A DNA stretch of 64,000 nt, from assembly GCA_025465095.1 (NCBI GenBank), contig JAODME010000012.1:150428-214427 (forward strand), read 5' to 3'. Positions 34,919 to 43,169 of the stretch are shown here, piece after piece. The first letter of the stretch is position 1; each line of letters begins with the position of its first letter. Below the pieces are notes generated by a model. The model searched no databases. It was not told where the DNA came from and saw only the letters and a program-made list of their open reading frames with translations. The translations under genes and the position numbers were made by a program. The DNA comes from Microbacteriaceae bacterium (GTDB lineage Bacteria; Actinomycetota; Actinomycetes; Actinomycetales; Microbacteriaceae).

Positions 34919-35773
34919 CTAGACCGTCGCGTTCACCAGCCGTTGCCGTCCGGTGCCGAGCCCGTCGATGCCGACCTCCATGACGTCGCCGGCGACGAGG
35001 AACGGAAAATTGCCCGAGAGGGCGACTCCCTGGGGTGTTCCGGTGTTGATGAGGTCACCCGGCTCCAGCACGAGGTACTGCGAGAGGTGGTGGATGATCT
35101 CCGCGACCGTGAAGATCATGTCGGCCGTACTGGAGTCCTGCCGGGGCTGCCCGTTGACCTTCGACCACAGGCGCAGCTGCTGCGGGTCCACGTCGGCGGC
35201 GGGCACGAGGGCGGGCCCGAGTGGATTGAACGTCTCGCTGCTCTTTCCCTTCGACCACTGTCCGCCAGAGTGTGCGTTTTGGAAGTCCCGCTCGGAGACG
35301 TCGTTACTCGTGACGTAACCCGCGACGTGATCGAGCGCCTCGGCGGGAGACGACAGGTATCTGGCGCGCTTTCCGATCACGACCCCGAGTTCGATTTCCC
35401 AATCGACCTTGGTGGCCCCGCGTGGCACCACGACGTCGTCGTACGGCCCCACGACGGTGTTCGGGTGCTTGTAGAACAGGATCGGCACGGTCGGTGGGGG
35501 ATTGCCGGACTCGGCCGCGTGCGCCGCATAGTTCTGCCCGATGCAGAGCACGGCCATCGGGCGGGCGATCGGTGCGCCGACGCGGAGCGCGGCTGCCCGA
35601 TCCAGGACCGGCAGTTCGCCGTCCTCGAATGCCGCTCTGGCGCGCGCGAGACCGCTTTCGGCGAGAAACGCTCCGTCGATGTCCGCGGTCAGGCCGTCGA
35701 GCCGGTAGTAGGTGCCGTGATGACGTAGGACCGGCAGTTCGCTGCCCGCGTCGCCCAATCTCATGAATTCCAT
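34919..35773 (-). CDS. fumarylacetoacetate hydrolase family protein
   Basis: This 284-residue enzyme has an N-terminal small domain and the FAH catalytic domain (about 70-280) with IGQNYAAHAAE, the metal-binding VDWEIELGVVIGK and the C-terminal GDLINTGTPQGVALS. Relatives act as acylpyruvases, oxaloacetate decarboxylases or hydroxymuconate-type hydratases. It is not next to aromatic catabolism genes, so its substrate is unknown. ATG 35771-35773 is used; ATG 35762-35764 is a second option. The MFS gene upstream on the same strand ends 61 bp away. Confidence 0.9.
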   Translation of the reverse strand: MEFMRLGDAGSELPVLRHHGTYYRLDGLTADIDGAFLAESGLARARAAFEDGELPVLDRAAALRVGAPIARPMAVLCIGQNYAAHAAESGNPPPTVPILFYKHPNTVVGPYDDVVVPRGATKVDWEIELGVVIGKRARYLSSPAEALDHVAGYVTSNDVSERDFQNAHSGGQWSKGKSSETFNPLGPALVPAADVDPQQLRLWSKVNGQPRQDSSTADMIFTVAEIIHHLSQYLVLEPGDLINTGTPQGVALSGNFPFLVAGDVMEVGIDGLGTGRQRLVNATV

Positions 35774-35834
35774 AGTGTTCCTATTATTCCTGTGGCGATT
35801 TTTCGTGCCGGTACCGAAGGCGCGGCTGCTGGAA

Positions 35835-37124
35835 TCAGCAGCCCCGTTTCCCCTCGTCCGGCCGCATGGCGAGAGCGCCGTCGTGGGTGAGGATGAGGCG
35901 ACGGCCGGCGCGTGACATTCGGAGGTTGCGGTGTCTGACCAGCCAGAGCAGGCCGACGGCAGCCGCCGCTATGCCGGCGGCCGCACCCACCCCGACCGAC
36001 CAACGCGGACCGAACTCGTTCGCCACCCAGCCGACGATCGGTGCTCCGATCGGGGTGCCGCCCATAAAAATCGCCATGTAGATCGCCATCACCCGCCCGC
36101 GCAACTGCGGGTCGGTCGTCAGCTGCACGAGACCGTTCGCCGTGGTCATGAAGGTCTGCGCCGCGACTCCCACCACGACGAGCGCGGCGGCGAAGGCCCA
36201 TATGGTCGGCAGGATAGCAGCGAGGGCACAGCCCGCTCCGAAGATGGCTGATGACGCAAGCAGGAAACGCAGCCTCGGTCGCTCGCGCTTGGCCGACAGC
36301 AGAGCCCCGGCCACCGAACCGACCGCGAGCATCGAGGAGAGCACGCCGAAGATCGCGGCGCCTTCGCCAAACTCGATGCGCGCCATGGTCGCGATATAGA
36401 TCCCGAAGTTGAGGCCGAAGGTGCCGACGATTGAGACCATCACCAGGATGAGGATGATGTCCGGTCGGCGGGCGATGTACCGGAAGCCGCCGACGAGGTC
36501 GCCCGGCCGCCGCTCGGCCCTGGGCAACGGGCGAAGCTCGTGTCTGCGCAGACAGCCGAGGGCAACGAGTACCGCGGCGAACGTCACCGCGTTGATGAGG
36601 AACACCCAGCCGGCTCCCACCGCGGCGGTGAGCAGGCCCGCGATCGCGGGCCCGACCATTCGCGCCGCGCTGAACGATGCAGAGTTCAGTGCTACCGCGT
36701 TGGACAGGTTGGGCACGCCGACGAGTTGAACGACGAAACTCTGTCGTGCCGGGGCATCGAACGCGGCGACACAGCCGAGCAGGGCCGCGAAAAGGTAGAC
36801 ATGCCAGAGCTCGACGACCCCCGTGACCGTCATGATGCCGAGGATGAGTCCGAGCGCGCCCATCGCCGCCTGGGTCGTCATCAGGATCTTGCGCTGGTCG
36901 AAGCGGTCGGCAACCAGTCCCGTGAGAGGGAGCAACACGAGCAGCGGCGCGAACTGCAGCGCGACGACGGTTCCGAGTGCGACCGCGTCGTTCGCGGTGA
37001 GCTCGGTGAGCACGAGCCAGTCCTGTGCGGTGCGCTGCATCCAGGTTCCGACATTCGAGACGAGCGCCCCGGCAGCGAAGACGCGATAGTTGTAGCCTCT
37101 GAGCGACCGGAACATGGCGCTCAC
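35835..37124 (-). CDS. MFS transporter, enterobactin/macrolide exporter-like
   Basis: This 429-residue protein has twelve hydrophobic helices and the MFS loop GLVADRFDQRKIL (about 63-75). It begins MSAMFRSLRGYNYR, typical of the MFS_3/EntS group that exports siderophores or drugs. The GTG at 37122-37124 overlaps the stop of the MarR gene by 4 bp (GTGA), which favours it over ATG 37115. The pair MarR-MFS therefore forms one operon, and efflux induced by the MarR ligand is expected. Confidence 0.9.
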   Translation of the reverse strand: MSAMFRSLRGYNYRVFAAGALVSNVGTWMQRTAQDWLVLTELTANDAVALGTVVALQFAPLLVLLPLTGLVADRFDQRKILMTTQAAMGALGLILGIMTVTGVVELWHVYLFAALLGCVAAFDAPARQSFVVQLVGVPNLSNAVALNSASFSAARMVGPAIAGLLTAAVGAGWVFLINAVTFAAVLVALGCLRRHELRPLPRAERRPGDLVGGFRYIARRPDIILILVMVSIVGTFGLNFGIYIATMARIEFGEGAAIFGVLSSMLAVGSVAGALLSAKRERPRLRFLLASSAIFGAGCALAAILPTIWAFAAALVVVGVAAQTFMTTANGLVQLTTDPQLRGRVMAIYMAIFMGGTPIGAPIVGWVANEFGPRWSVGVGAAAGIAAAAVGLLWLVRHRNLRMSRAGRRLILTHDGALAMRPDEGKRGC

Positions 37125-37570
37125 CGTTGGGAGAGCCCCTGAAGGATGGCCGCGGCGTCGGCAAGGGTGCGCCGCTCCGCCGGTGTCAGGGTCGCGAGGC
37201 GCCGGTAGAGCCACTCGTCCCTGCGCTTGCGGGTCTCCCGCACGAGCTCTTCCCCGGCGTCGCTCAGCCTGAGGATCACCTTGCGGCGGTCGTCCGGCGA
37301 CGTCTCACGCTCCACGTAGCCCGCCGCTACCACCGCGTTCACGGTGCGGTTCATGGACGGTAGGGTCACGCACTCGATCTCGCTCAGCCCACTGAGGGTC
37401 TGTGGTCCGCGCACGGCGAGCAGGCCGAGCACGGTCGTCTGGCCGTCGGTCAGGTCGGTGTCGGCCTTTTCGGCGCGCAGGCGCCGCGAAAGGCGGTTGA
37501 CCGCGATGCGCAGTTCCGAACTGAGCGCCTGGGTGGACGGCGGTCGTAGAGTGTCGGCGCCCATGGTCAC
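37121..37570 (-). CDS. MarR-family regulator of the MFS exporter
   Basis: This 149-residue MarR protein has the winged helix at about 50-100 (LSGLSEIECVTLPSMNRTV and the wing SPDDRRKVILRLSD). GTG 37570 is preferred as start because TATGCT (37578-37583, minus strand) lies 7 nt before it; a longer reading from ATG 37582 would begin inside the promoter. A strong inverted repeat (37573-37604) covers the promoter, so it should repress itself and the coupled MFS gene. The effector is unknown. Confidence 0.88.
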   Translation of the reverse strand: MTMGADTLRPPSTQALSSELRIAVNRLSRRLRAEKADTDLTDGQTTVLGLLAVRGPQTLSGLSEIECVTLPSMNRTVNAVVAAGYVERETSPDDRRKVILRLSDAGEELVRETRKRRDEWLYRRLATLTPAERRTLADAAAILQGLSQR

Positions 37571-37572
37571 AG

Positions 37573-37604
37573 TGCTTAGCATAGCAAATTAGCGAAGCTA
37601 AGCA
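37573..37604. promoter_or_regulatory. inverted-repeat operator of the MarR-MFS operon
   Basis: TGCTTAGC (37573-37580) and GCTAAGCA (37597-37604) form a perfect 8-bp inverted repeat with a 16-nt spacer. A smaller nested one, TTAGC-GAA-GCTAA, lies at 37589-37601. The outer repeat contains the -10 box TATGCT of the MarR gene. A divergent alpha/beta hydrolase gene starts at 37654 and may also be affected. Confidence 0.65.
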
Positions 37605-37653
37605 TCACTCGATGCTCCCCGCAAATACAATGGGGGCAACGCGAGGAGGCCAC

Positions 37654-38529
37654 GTGATCCAGTTCACTGCAGCGCGGCAGGACAACACGTTCGTCGACGT
37701 GCACGGCGTCACCGTGCACTACTACCAGTGGAAGTCCGGCAAGCCTCGCGGCATCGTGCAGATCGTGCACGGTCTCGGCGAGCATGCCGGACGGTACGAG
37801 AGGCTCGCCCAGGCGCTCGTCAATTCGGGCTACACGGTCTACGCCGACGATCACCGCGGCCACGGTCGCACCGGGCTCTCCCAGCACAATGGCGATTACA
37901 CAATGCTCGGGCGCCTCGGCTCCGGAGGAATGCGCGCGACCGTCGAAGATGTACGTCAGCTGAGCGGGATCATCCGAGCCGAGAATCCGGGCGTTCCGCA
38001 CGTGCTGTTCGGGCACAGTTGGGGGTCGGTCATCGCGCAGATGATCATCGACCGGCACGCCGATGACTACGCCGCAGTCGTGCTTTCCGGAACCGCATAT
38101 CGAACCTTCCGGCACATGAAGGGCGGCGATCTGAACAGGGCGCACCGCCACCTCGGCGACACCGGCTTCGAGTGGCTCAGCCGGGATGATTCCGTCTCGG
38201 CCGCATTCCTCGCCGACGAACTCGCGTTTCCGGCCGACGCGATCAAGCTGTTCGGTCTGCCCGACACGCTTCGCCTGCTCGGCAGACCGAAGCGACGACT
38301 TGGCCGCGACATCCCTCTCCTGATCCAAGTCGGCAGTGACGACTCGTTCGGTGGCACCCGCAGCGCCGAGCTGCTCGCCCAGGCGTACGTCACGAGATCG
38401 AGACTGACCGACGTCGAGTTGATCGTCTACACCGACGCCCGACACGAGATCTACAACGAGCTGAACCTGACCGAAGTCACGGCCGACCTCGTGAAATGGC
38501 TCGGTACGCGCCTCAGCCGGGATAGCTGA
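37654..38529 (+). CDS. alpha/beta hydrolase, monoglyceride lipase-like
   Basis: This 291-residue serine hydrolase has the oxyanion segment IVHGLGEHAGRY (about 32-43), the nucleophile elbow GHSWGS (about 116-121) and the C-terminal catalytic His in DARHEIYNE. The Hydrolase_4 signature DDHRGHGRTG is typical of monoacylglycerol lipases and lysophospholipases. No signal peptide is present. GTG 37654 is chosen for GAGGAGG 4 nt upstream. It is divergent from the MarR gene and overlaps the convergent SDR gene by 17 bp. Confidence 0.9.
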   Translation: MIQFTAARQDNTFVDVHGVTVHYYQWKSGKPRGIVQIVHGLGEHAGRYERLAQALVNSGYTVYADDHRGHGRTGLSQHNGDYTMLGRLGSGGMRATVEDVRQLSGIIRAENPGVPHVLFGHSWGSVIAQMIIDRHADDYAAVVLSGTAYRTFRHMKGGDLNRAHRHLGDTGFEWLSRDDSVSAAFLADELAFPADAIKLFGLPDTLRLLGRPKRRLGRDIPLLIQVGSDDSFGGTRSAELLAQAYVTRSRLTDVELIVYTDARHEIYNELNLTEVTADLVKWLGTRLSRDS

Positions 38530-39397
38530 CGCCGGTCAGTCTCTCCGAGAGCGTCCAGAGTCGCTTCGCCACCTCCACATCGAGTGCGGCGTTCGATGGC
38601 CCGACCAGGATCGGGGCGCCACGAGTCTGCCCGATGCCACCGGGGCCGGCGAAGCTCCCGCCCGGCAGGTCGGCCGTCGCCGCGTACAGCGTGGGGAGGG
38701 CACCGCTCGCGGCATCCTGTGCGAACAAGCGATTCCCCCAGCGAGACAGGGCGTCGGTGACGCGATTATCCGACCTGGACTGCAGGTTCGTCGCGGTCCA
38801 GCCGGGATGCGCAGAGGTGGCGAGAACGGATGATCCTTCCGCCGTCAATCGACGCTGCAACTCAAGCGTGAACAACAGGTTGGCGAGTTTTGACTGGCCA
38901 TACGCGGGCAAGCGGCGGTAGGGGCGCGAGCGCCAGTTCGGGTCGTCGAAGTCGATGCGACCGGCGCGATGGGCGAGGCTCGAGACGGTGACGACTCGGC
39001 TGGTCACCGATCGGAGCAGCAGGTTGGTCAGCGCGAAGTGTCCGAGGTGATTCGTGCCGAACTGAATCTCGAACCCGTCCCTGGTGCGAGTCAACGGGGG
39101 TGCCATCAAGCCGGCGTTGTTGATGAGCAGGTGGACGTCGCCGCTCCAGCCGTCAGCGAACTCTCGCACCGAGGCGAGGTCGGCGAGGTCGAGGCGTCGC
39201 ACCTCGGAAGAACCGTCGATGGAAGCCGCTGCATCCGTTCCCTTCGCAACGTCGCGCACGGCGAGAACGACGTGCGCACCATGCGCGGCAAGCGCGCGGG
39301 CCGCCCCGAGTCCGATGCCGCTGTTACTGCCGGTGACGATTGCGGTCTTGCCGGCGAGGTCGGGAAGGTCGGAGGTGGTCCAGTTCGTTTCGGGCAT
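38513..39397 (-). CDS. short-chain dehydrogenase/reductase (retinol-dehydrogenase-like)
   Basis: This 294-residue NAD(P)-dependent oxidoreductase has the cofactor loop TGSNSGIGLGAARAL (about 18-32), NNAG (about 92-95), the catalytic Ser in TVSSLAHRAG and Tyr-x-x-x-Lys in AYGQSKLANLL. The substrate is unknown. TACGGT (39404-39409, minus strand) is 6 nt before ATG 39395-39397, so a leaderless mRNA is likely. It ends in a 17-bp overlap with the convergent hydrolase gene. Confidence 0.92.
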   Translation of the reverse strand: MPETNWTTSDLPDLAGKTAIVTGSNSGIGLGAARALAAHGAHVVLAVRDVAKGTDAAASIDGSSEVRRLDLADLASVREFADGWSGDVHLLINNAGLMAPPLTRTRDGFEIQFGTNHLGHFALTNLLLRSVTSRVVTVSSLAHRAGRIDFDDPNWRSRPYRRLPAYGQSKLANLLFTLELQRRLTAEGSSVLATSAHPGWTATNLQSRSDNRVTDALSRWGNRLFAQDAASGALPTLYAATADLPGGSFAGPGGIGQTRGAPILVGPSNAALDVEVAKRLWTLSERLTGVSYPG

Positions 39398-39461
39398 GGG
39401 GCAACCGTAGTTCGTTTACCGCTCATCATCCTGAGTGGACGTGTGGGCCCTGTCTCGGACT

Positions 39462-40133
39462 TCAGGCACCCGTCTCGGCATGCGGAGCGCTGACCGGCTT
39501 CGACTCCGCGGAGCCCTTCTGGCGCAGGTACACGGACGCGCCGACGATGAACGCCACCGCCAGGAATTCGCTCTGCCAGTTCTGAAACGACTCGAACCAG
39601 AACTGGGATGTACCAAGGTATTCGACGGGTGTGACCCAGCCGCCCCCATGGGCCATCTCCTCCTGGCTGTACGCCTCCGCCCCGCCGACCGCGTGCAGAA
39701 CGAACGACGCCGCGAACAGTAGGAAGAACATGATGACGAGGGAATTCTCATAAAGGGAGAGCACGATGCCGCCGTGTCGGACCGGCCATGGGGCGTCCTT
39801 CTTGTTCGATTCCTTGCGCGGGTCCTCGTCCTGCGCGGTGGATTCGCCGATCGGCTTGGACTCCGACGACCCCTTCTGGAAGAGGAAGATCGTGAGCACG
39901 ACGTACATGCCCATCTGGAGGAACTCGCTCTCCCAGTTCTCGAATACGGCCTCGACGAAATCGCCGGTCGTGACGTACTGCCAGAACGGCACGGCCGCCG
40001 CACCGTGCATGATCTGCTCGTCGTTGTAGACCTGAACACCCGTGAGCGCCATGCCCACGAGGAAGGCGAGGAACAGCAGCAGGTTGGCCAGGAGCAGCCC
40101 GTGCTCGAAGACCCACTGACGGACGGTGGACAT
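39462..40133 (-). CDS. membrane protein with internal tandem duplication, DUF6766-like
   Basis: This 223-residue protein is built from two similar halves, about 8-94 and 127-213. Each has a hydrophobic helix, a lumenal FENWxSEFL or FQNWQSEFL motif, a second helix, and QKGSxESKP at its end. The halves are joined by a charged cytoplasmic linker (about 95-120). I take it for the DUF6766 type, function unknown. The repeated NWxSEFL suggests a conserved site facing the same side in both halves. GGAGGGG 7 nt upstream supports ATG 40131-40133. Confidence 0.8.
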   Translation of the reverse strand: MSTVRQWVFEHGLLLANLLLFLAFLVGMALTGVQVYNDEQIMHGAAAVPFWQYVTTGDFVEAVFENWESEFLQMGMYVVLTIFLFQKGSSESKPIGESTAQDEDPRKESNKKDAPWPVRHGGIVLSLYENSLVIMFFLLFAASFVLHAVGGAEAYSQEEMAHGGGWVTPVEYLGTSQFWFESFQNWQSEFLAVAFIVGASVYLRQKGSAESKPVSAPHAETGA

Positions 40134-40233
40134 CGGTCATCCCCTCCGGAGCGGTCGGTGCCGCGCCTGCACCATCAGGCTAGCCCCGGCGCTGTCTGGG
40201 CGCCGAGGTTTCAACGCCAATAGGCTGATCAGA

Positions 40234-40662
40234 GTGACGACTCTATTCACCCGCATCATCCGAGGCGAACTCCCCGGAAGGTTCATCTGGCGCGACGAGC
40301 TGGCCGTCGCGTTCCTCACCATCGAGCCGCGCTCGCCGGGGCACACGCTCGTCGTGCCGCACGAGGAGACGGATCGGTGGCTGGATGTCGGCGAGCAGAC
40401 AATGGCGCACCTGATGGCGATCGCGCACAAAGTCGGCGAAGCGCAGCGGGAGGAGTGGCAGAGCGACCGCGCCGGGCTCATGATCGAGGGATACATGGTT
40501 CCGCACCTGCACATCCACGTCTGGCCGTCCTGGTCGCCGAGCGAATTCCATCCGACCGGCATCGACCGCGCCGCCACGCCCGCCGACCTGGATGCGGCGG
40601 CGATCCGCCTGCGCGCCAGAATGAGGTCGCACGGCCACGACCGATTCGTTCCCGCGGAATAG
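40234..40662 (+). CDS. HIT-family nucleotide hydrolase/transferase
   Basis: This 142-residue histidine-triad protein has the active-site HLHIHV (about 91-96) and the earlier conserved TIEPRSPGHTLVVPHEET. Members hydrolyse adenosine phosphoramidates or diadenosine polyphosphates. GTG 40234 follows TAGGCT (40221-40226) by 7 nt, which argues for a leaderless start here rather than the longer open frame. The lipoate ligase gene follows 29 bp later and may be cotranscribed. Confidence 0.9.
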   Translation: MTTLFTRIIRGELPGRFIWRDELAVAFLTIEPRSPGHTLVVPHEETDRWLDVGEQTMAHLMAIAHKVGEAQREEWQSDRAGLMIEGYMVPHLHIHVWPSWSPSEFHPTGIDRAATPADLDAAAIRLRARMRSHGHDRFVPAE

Positions 40663-40691
40663 GCTTGGCCGCACGGCAACGAAAGGCATCC

Positions 40692-41741
40692 ATGCACGGC
40701 GAGTACAAGGTTCCCGGCGGCAAGCTGGTCGTTGTCGACCTCGACGTCCAGAACGGAGCGATCGCGAACTTCCGCCTCGCCGGTGACTTCTTCCTCGAAC
40801 CCGACAGCGCCCTCGTGAAAATCAATGAGGCGGTGAACGGGCTGCCCGAGTCGAGTGACGCCGATCGGATCGCCGCCGCCGTGCGCCAGGCGCTGCCCGA
40901 GGGAGCGTTGCTGCTCGGCTTCTCGCCAGAGGCGGTGGCGGTGGCGGTGCGCCGGTCTCTCGTCAGCGCGACCAACTGGACCGACTACGCCTGGCGGATC
41001 ATTCACGGCACCGCGTACCCTCCGGTGCTGCAGATGGCCCTCGACCAGGTTCTCGCCGAGGAGGTCGGCGCGGGCAGGAGGGGTCCAACGCTGCGCATCT
41101 GGGAGTGGGACGCTCCCGCCGTCGTCATCGGGAGCTTCCAATCCGTGAAGAACGAGGTTGATCTCGAGAACGCCGAGCGCCACGGATTCTCGGTGGTGCG
41201 CCGGATCAGCGGCGGAGGCGCCATGTTCATGGAGGCGGGCACGGTGATCACCTACTCCATCTACGCGCCATCGGATCTGGTTCACGGCATGACGTTCGCG
41301 GACTCCTACGCCTACCTCGACGAGTGGGTCATCGTCGCCCTCAAGTCGCTCGGCATCGACGCCTCCTACCAGCCGCTCAACGACATCACGAGCCCGACCG
41401 GCAAGATCGGCGGGGCCGCACAGAAGCGCCTCGGCACAGGTGCCGTGCTCCACCACGTCACGATGAGCTACGACATTGACGGCGAGAAGATGGTGCAGGT
41501 GCTGCGCATCGGCCGGGAGAAGATGAGCGACAAGGGCACGAAGAGCGCCGCAAAGCGGGTGGATCCGCTTCGCACCCAGACCGGACTCAGCCGGGCAGAG
41601 ATCATCGAACGGATGAAGGGGATCTTCGACGGCCTCTACGGATCGAGTCCGGACGAGGTGACCCCTGAGGAACTCGCGAAGGCGGAGCAGCTCGTCGCCG
41701 AGAAGTTCGCCACCAACGATTGGCTGCACCGCGTTCCTTAG
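40692..41741 (+). CDS. lipoate--protein ligase A family
   Basis: This 349-residue protein starts with a small accessory domain of the kind usually found at the C-terminus of LplA (about 1-85), then the catalytic BPL/LplA domain with RRISGGGAMFMEAG (about 157-170), the lysine in SPTGKIGGAAQKR (about 235-247), and a C-terminal helical tail. It attaches lipoic acid to the lipoyl domains of oxoacid dehydrogenases or the glycine cleavage H protein. GAAAGG 5 nt upstream supports ATG 40692. It is downstream of the HIT gene on the same strand. Confidence 0.9.
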   Translation: MHGEYKVPGGKLVVVDLDVQNGAIANFRLAGDFFLEPDSALVKINEAVNGLPESSDADRIAAAVRQALPEGALLLGFSPEAVAVAVRRSLVSATNWTDYAWRIIHGTAYPPVLQMALDQVLAEEVGAGRRGPTLRIWEWDAPAVVIGSFQSVKNEVDLENAERHGFSVVRRISGGGAMFMEAGTVITYSIYAPSDLVHGMTFADSYAYLDEWVIVALKSLGIDASYQPLNDITSPTGKIGGAAQKRLGTGAVLHHVTMSYDIDGEKMVQVLRIGREKMSDKGTKSAAKRVDPLRTQTGLSRAEIIERMKGIFDGLYGSSPDEVTPEELAKAEQLVAEKFATNDWLHRVP

Positions 41742-41756
41742 GACCGGCAAGCGGCG

Positions 41757-42041
41757 TCAGCGGGACTCAAGCTCCTGATAGTCGGGGTGGCGTCTGAGGA
41801 AATCGATGACGAAGGGGCAATCGGCGACCACCCGGTAGTCGGTTTCGGCCCGGATCATCTCGAGGACCCCCTGAACCATCTGTGCGCCCAGCCCGGCGCC
41901 TCGCGACCGAGGGTCTATCTCGGCGTGGATCAGGTGAATCGCGGTGCCACGCACCACGTAGTCGATGACCCCTACCTGCACCCCGTTGCTACTGAAGACG
42001 TAGCGGCTCTGGCCCGCGAGACGCTGCAGATCGGTGGACAT
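41757..42041 (-). CDS. GNAT-family N-acetyltransferase, small YjdJ/NATD1-like
   Basis: This 94-residue minimal acetyltransferase contains the acetyl-CoA loop DPRSRGAGLGAQMVQGVLE (about 43-61) and a C-terminal DYRVVADCPFVIDFLRRHPDY that is the mark of the small GNAT group found in nearly all bacteria. Its substrate is not known. TACGCT (42048-42053, minus strand) is 6 nt before ATG 42039-42041, fitting a leaderless transcript. It is convergent with the lipoate ligase, 15 bp apart. Confidence 0.9.
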   Translation of the reverse strand: MSTDLQRLAGQSRYVFSSNGVQVGVIDYVVRGTAIHLIHAEIDPRSRGAGLGAQMVQGVLEMIRAETDYRVVADCPFVIDFLRRHPDYQELESR

Positions 42042-42098
42042 CTGCCCAGCGTACGTTCCCGGTACCGGTCCGGCAATGCTCGTGCGAGAGAATGAAGC

Positions 42099-42950
42099 AT
42101 GCCCGCCTCCTGGTCTTCGACCTCACCCAATCGGGTGATCCACGGCGACAACCTCGAGATCGTCGCGCAATTGCCGGACGCCTCGTTCACCGCGGTCTAC
42201 CTCGATCCGCCCTTCAATACGGGACGCAGTCAGAGGAGGCAATCGACGACCAGTGTGCGTTCGGCATCCGGTTCCATCAAGGGCTTCAAGGGTCAGCTGT
42301 ATGAACGCATCCGTGGCGACCTGATGAGCTATGACGACTCCTTCGAGGACTACTGGAAATTCCTCGAGCCGCGGCTAGCGGAGGCGTGGAGGCTGCTCGC
42401 GGATGACGGGACCCTCTACCTGCACCTCGACTACCGAGAGGCGCACTATGCGAAGGTGCTGCTCGACGCGCTGTTCGGGCGCGAGTGCTTCCTCAACGAG
42501 ATCATCTGGGCGTACGACTACGGGGCGAAGTCGAAAAGCAAATGGCCGGCCAAGCACGACACGATCCTCGTTTACGTGCGCAACCCGCAGCGCTACCACT
42601 TTGACTCGAGCGCTGTCGATCGTGAACCGTACATGGCACCAGGGCTCGTCACTCCCGAGAAAGTCGCGCTTGGGAAGCTTCCCACGGATGTTTGGTGGCA
42701 CACGATCGTGAGCCCGACGGGCAGGGAGAAGACCGGCTACCCGACGCAGAAGCCGGAGGGGATCCTGCGGCGTATCATCCAAGCCTCCACGCGTGAGGGC
42801 GACTGGGTGCTCGACTTCTTCGCGGGGAGCGGCACGACGGGCGCGGCAGCCGCGGCCCTCGGGCGCCGGTTCGTGCTCGTCGATGAGAGCCTGGAGGCCG
42901 TCGCGGTCATCCGCGCCCGCTTGGACAAGGCCGGTGTCGACTTCAGGTAA
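42099..42950 (+). CDS. orphan site-specific DNA methyltransferase (beta-like motif order)
   Basis: This 283-residue enzyme has motif IV as DPPFNTG (about 36-42) and motif I as DFFAGSGTTG (about 244-253), with the specificity region between them. That order and the RxGDWVLD lead-in are those of beta-group adenine-N6 or cytosine-N4 methyltransferases. DPPF is less usual than DPPY/W. No restriction enzyme or specificity gene is next to it, so it is an orphan modification enzyme that may mark DNA for replication or gene control. The target base and site cannot be read from sequence. Confidence 0.87.
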   Translation: MPASWSSTSPNRVIHGDNLEIVAQLPDASFTAVYLDPPFNTGRSQRRQSTTSVRSASGSIKGFKGQLYERIRGDLMSYDDSFEDYWKFLEPRLAEAWRLLADDGTLYLHLDYREAHYAKVLLDALFGRECFLNEIIWAYDYGAKSKSKWPAKHDTILVYVRNPQRYHFDSSAVDREPYMAPGLVTPEKVALGKLPTDVWWHTIVSPTGREKTGYPTQKPEGILRRIIQASTREGDWVLDFFAGSGTTGAAAAALGRRFVLVDESLEAVAVIRARLDKAGVDFR

Positions 42951-43101
42951 TGCGCCTCGTGTCCCGAACCAACGACCGAGGTAGTCGTGACGGGTGTCGT
43001 CGCAAATGGGGCGCGACGTCGCGAGGCATGTGCGAGCAGACCCGTCCGAATCGTCCGGCTCCCCTGCAGGCGGACTCGACCGCGCCGCCACCTCGATCCT
43101 C

Positions 43102-43110
43102 CAACGTTGT
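43102..43110. promoter_or_regulatory. LacI-type operator, copy 1 (upstream of lacI-like gene)
   Basis: The palindrome CAACGTTG (43102-43109), followed by T, lies 60 bp upstream of the LacI-family start. It shares the 9-mer CAACGTTGT with three other sites near 44500 and 44720. Self-regulation is the natural reading. Confidence 0.75.
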
Positions 43111-43169
43111 AATCTCGTACGATGCACGAGACGCCCGGCGTCTGCGTGTGCGATTCCCGAGGAGACGCC

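Noticed and set aside
35761..37164. 467-codon minus-strand frame overlapping the MFS gene in another frame
   Set aside because: Arg-rich translation without membrane helices; the overlapping frame has twelve helices and MFS motifs.
40137..41750. 537-codon minus-strand frame opposite the HIT and lipoate ligase genes
   Set aside because: No recognisable motifs, while the + strand has HIT and LplA signatures with good starts.
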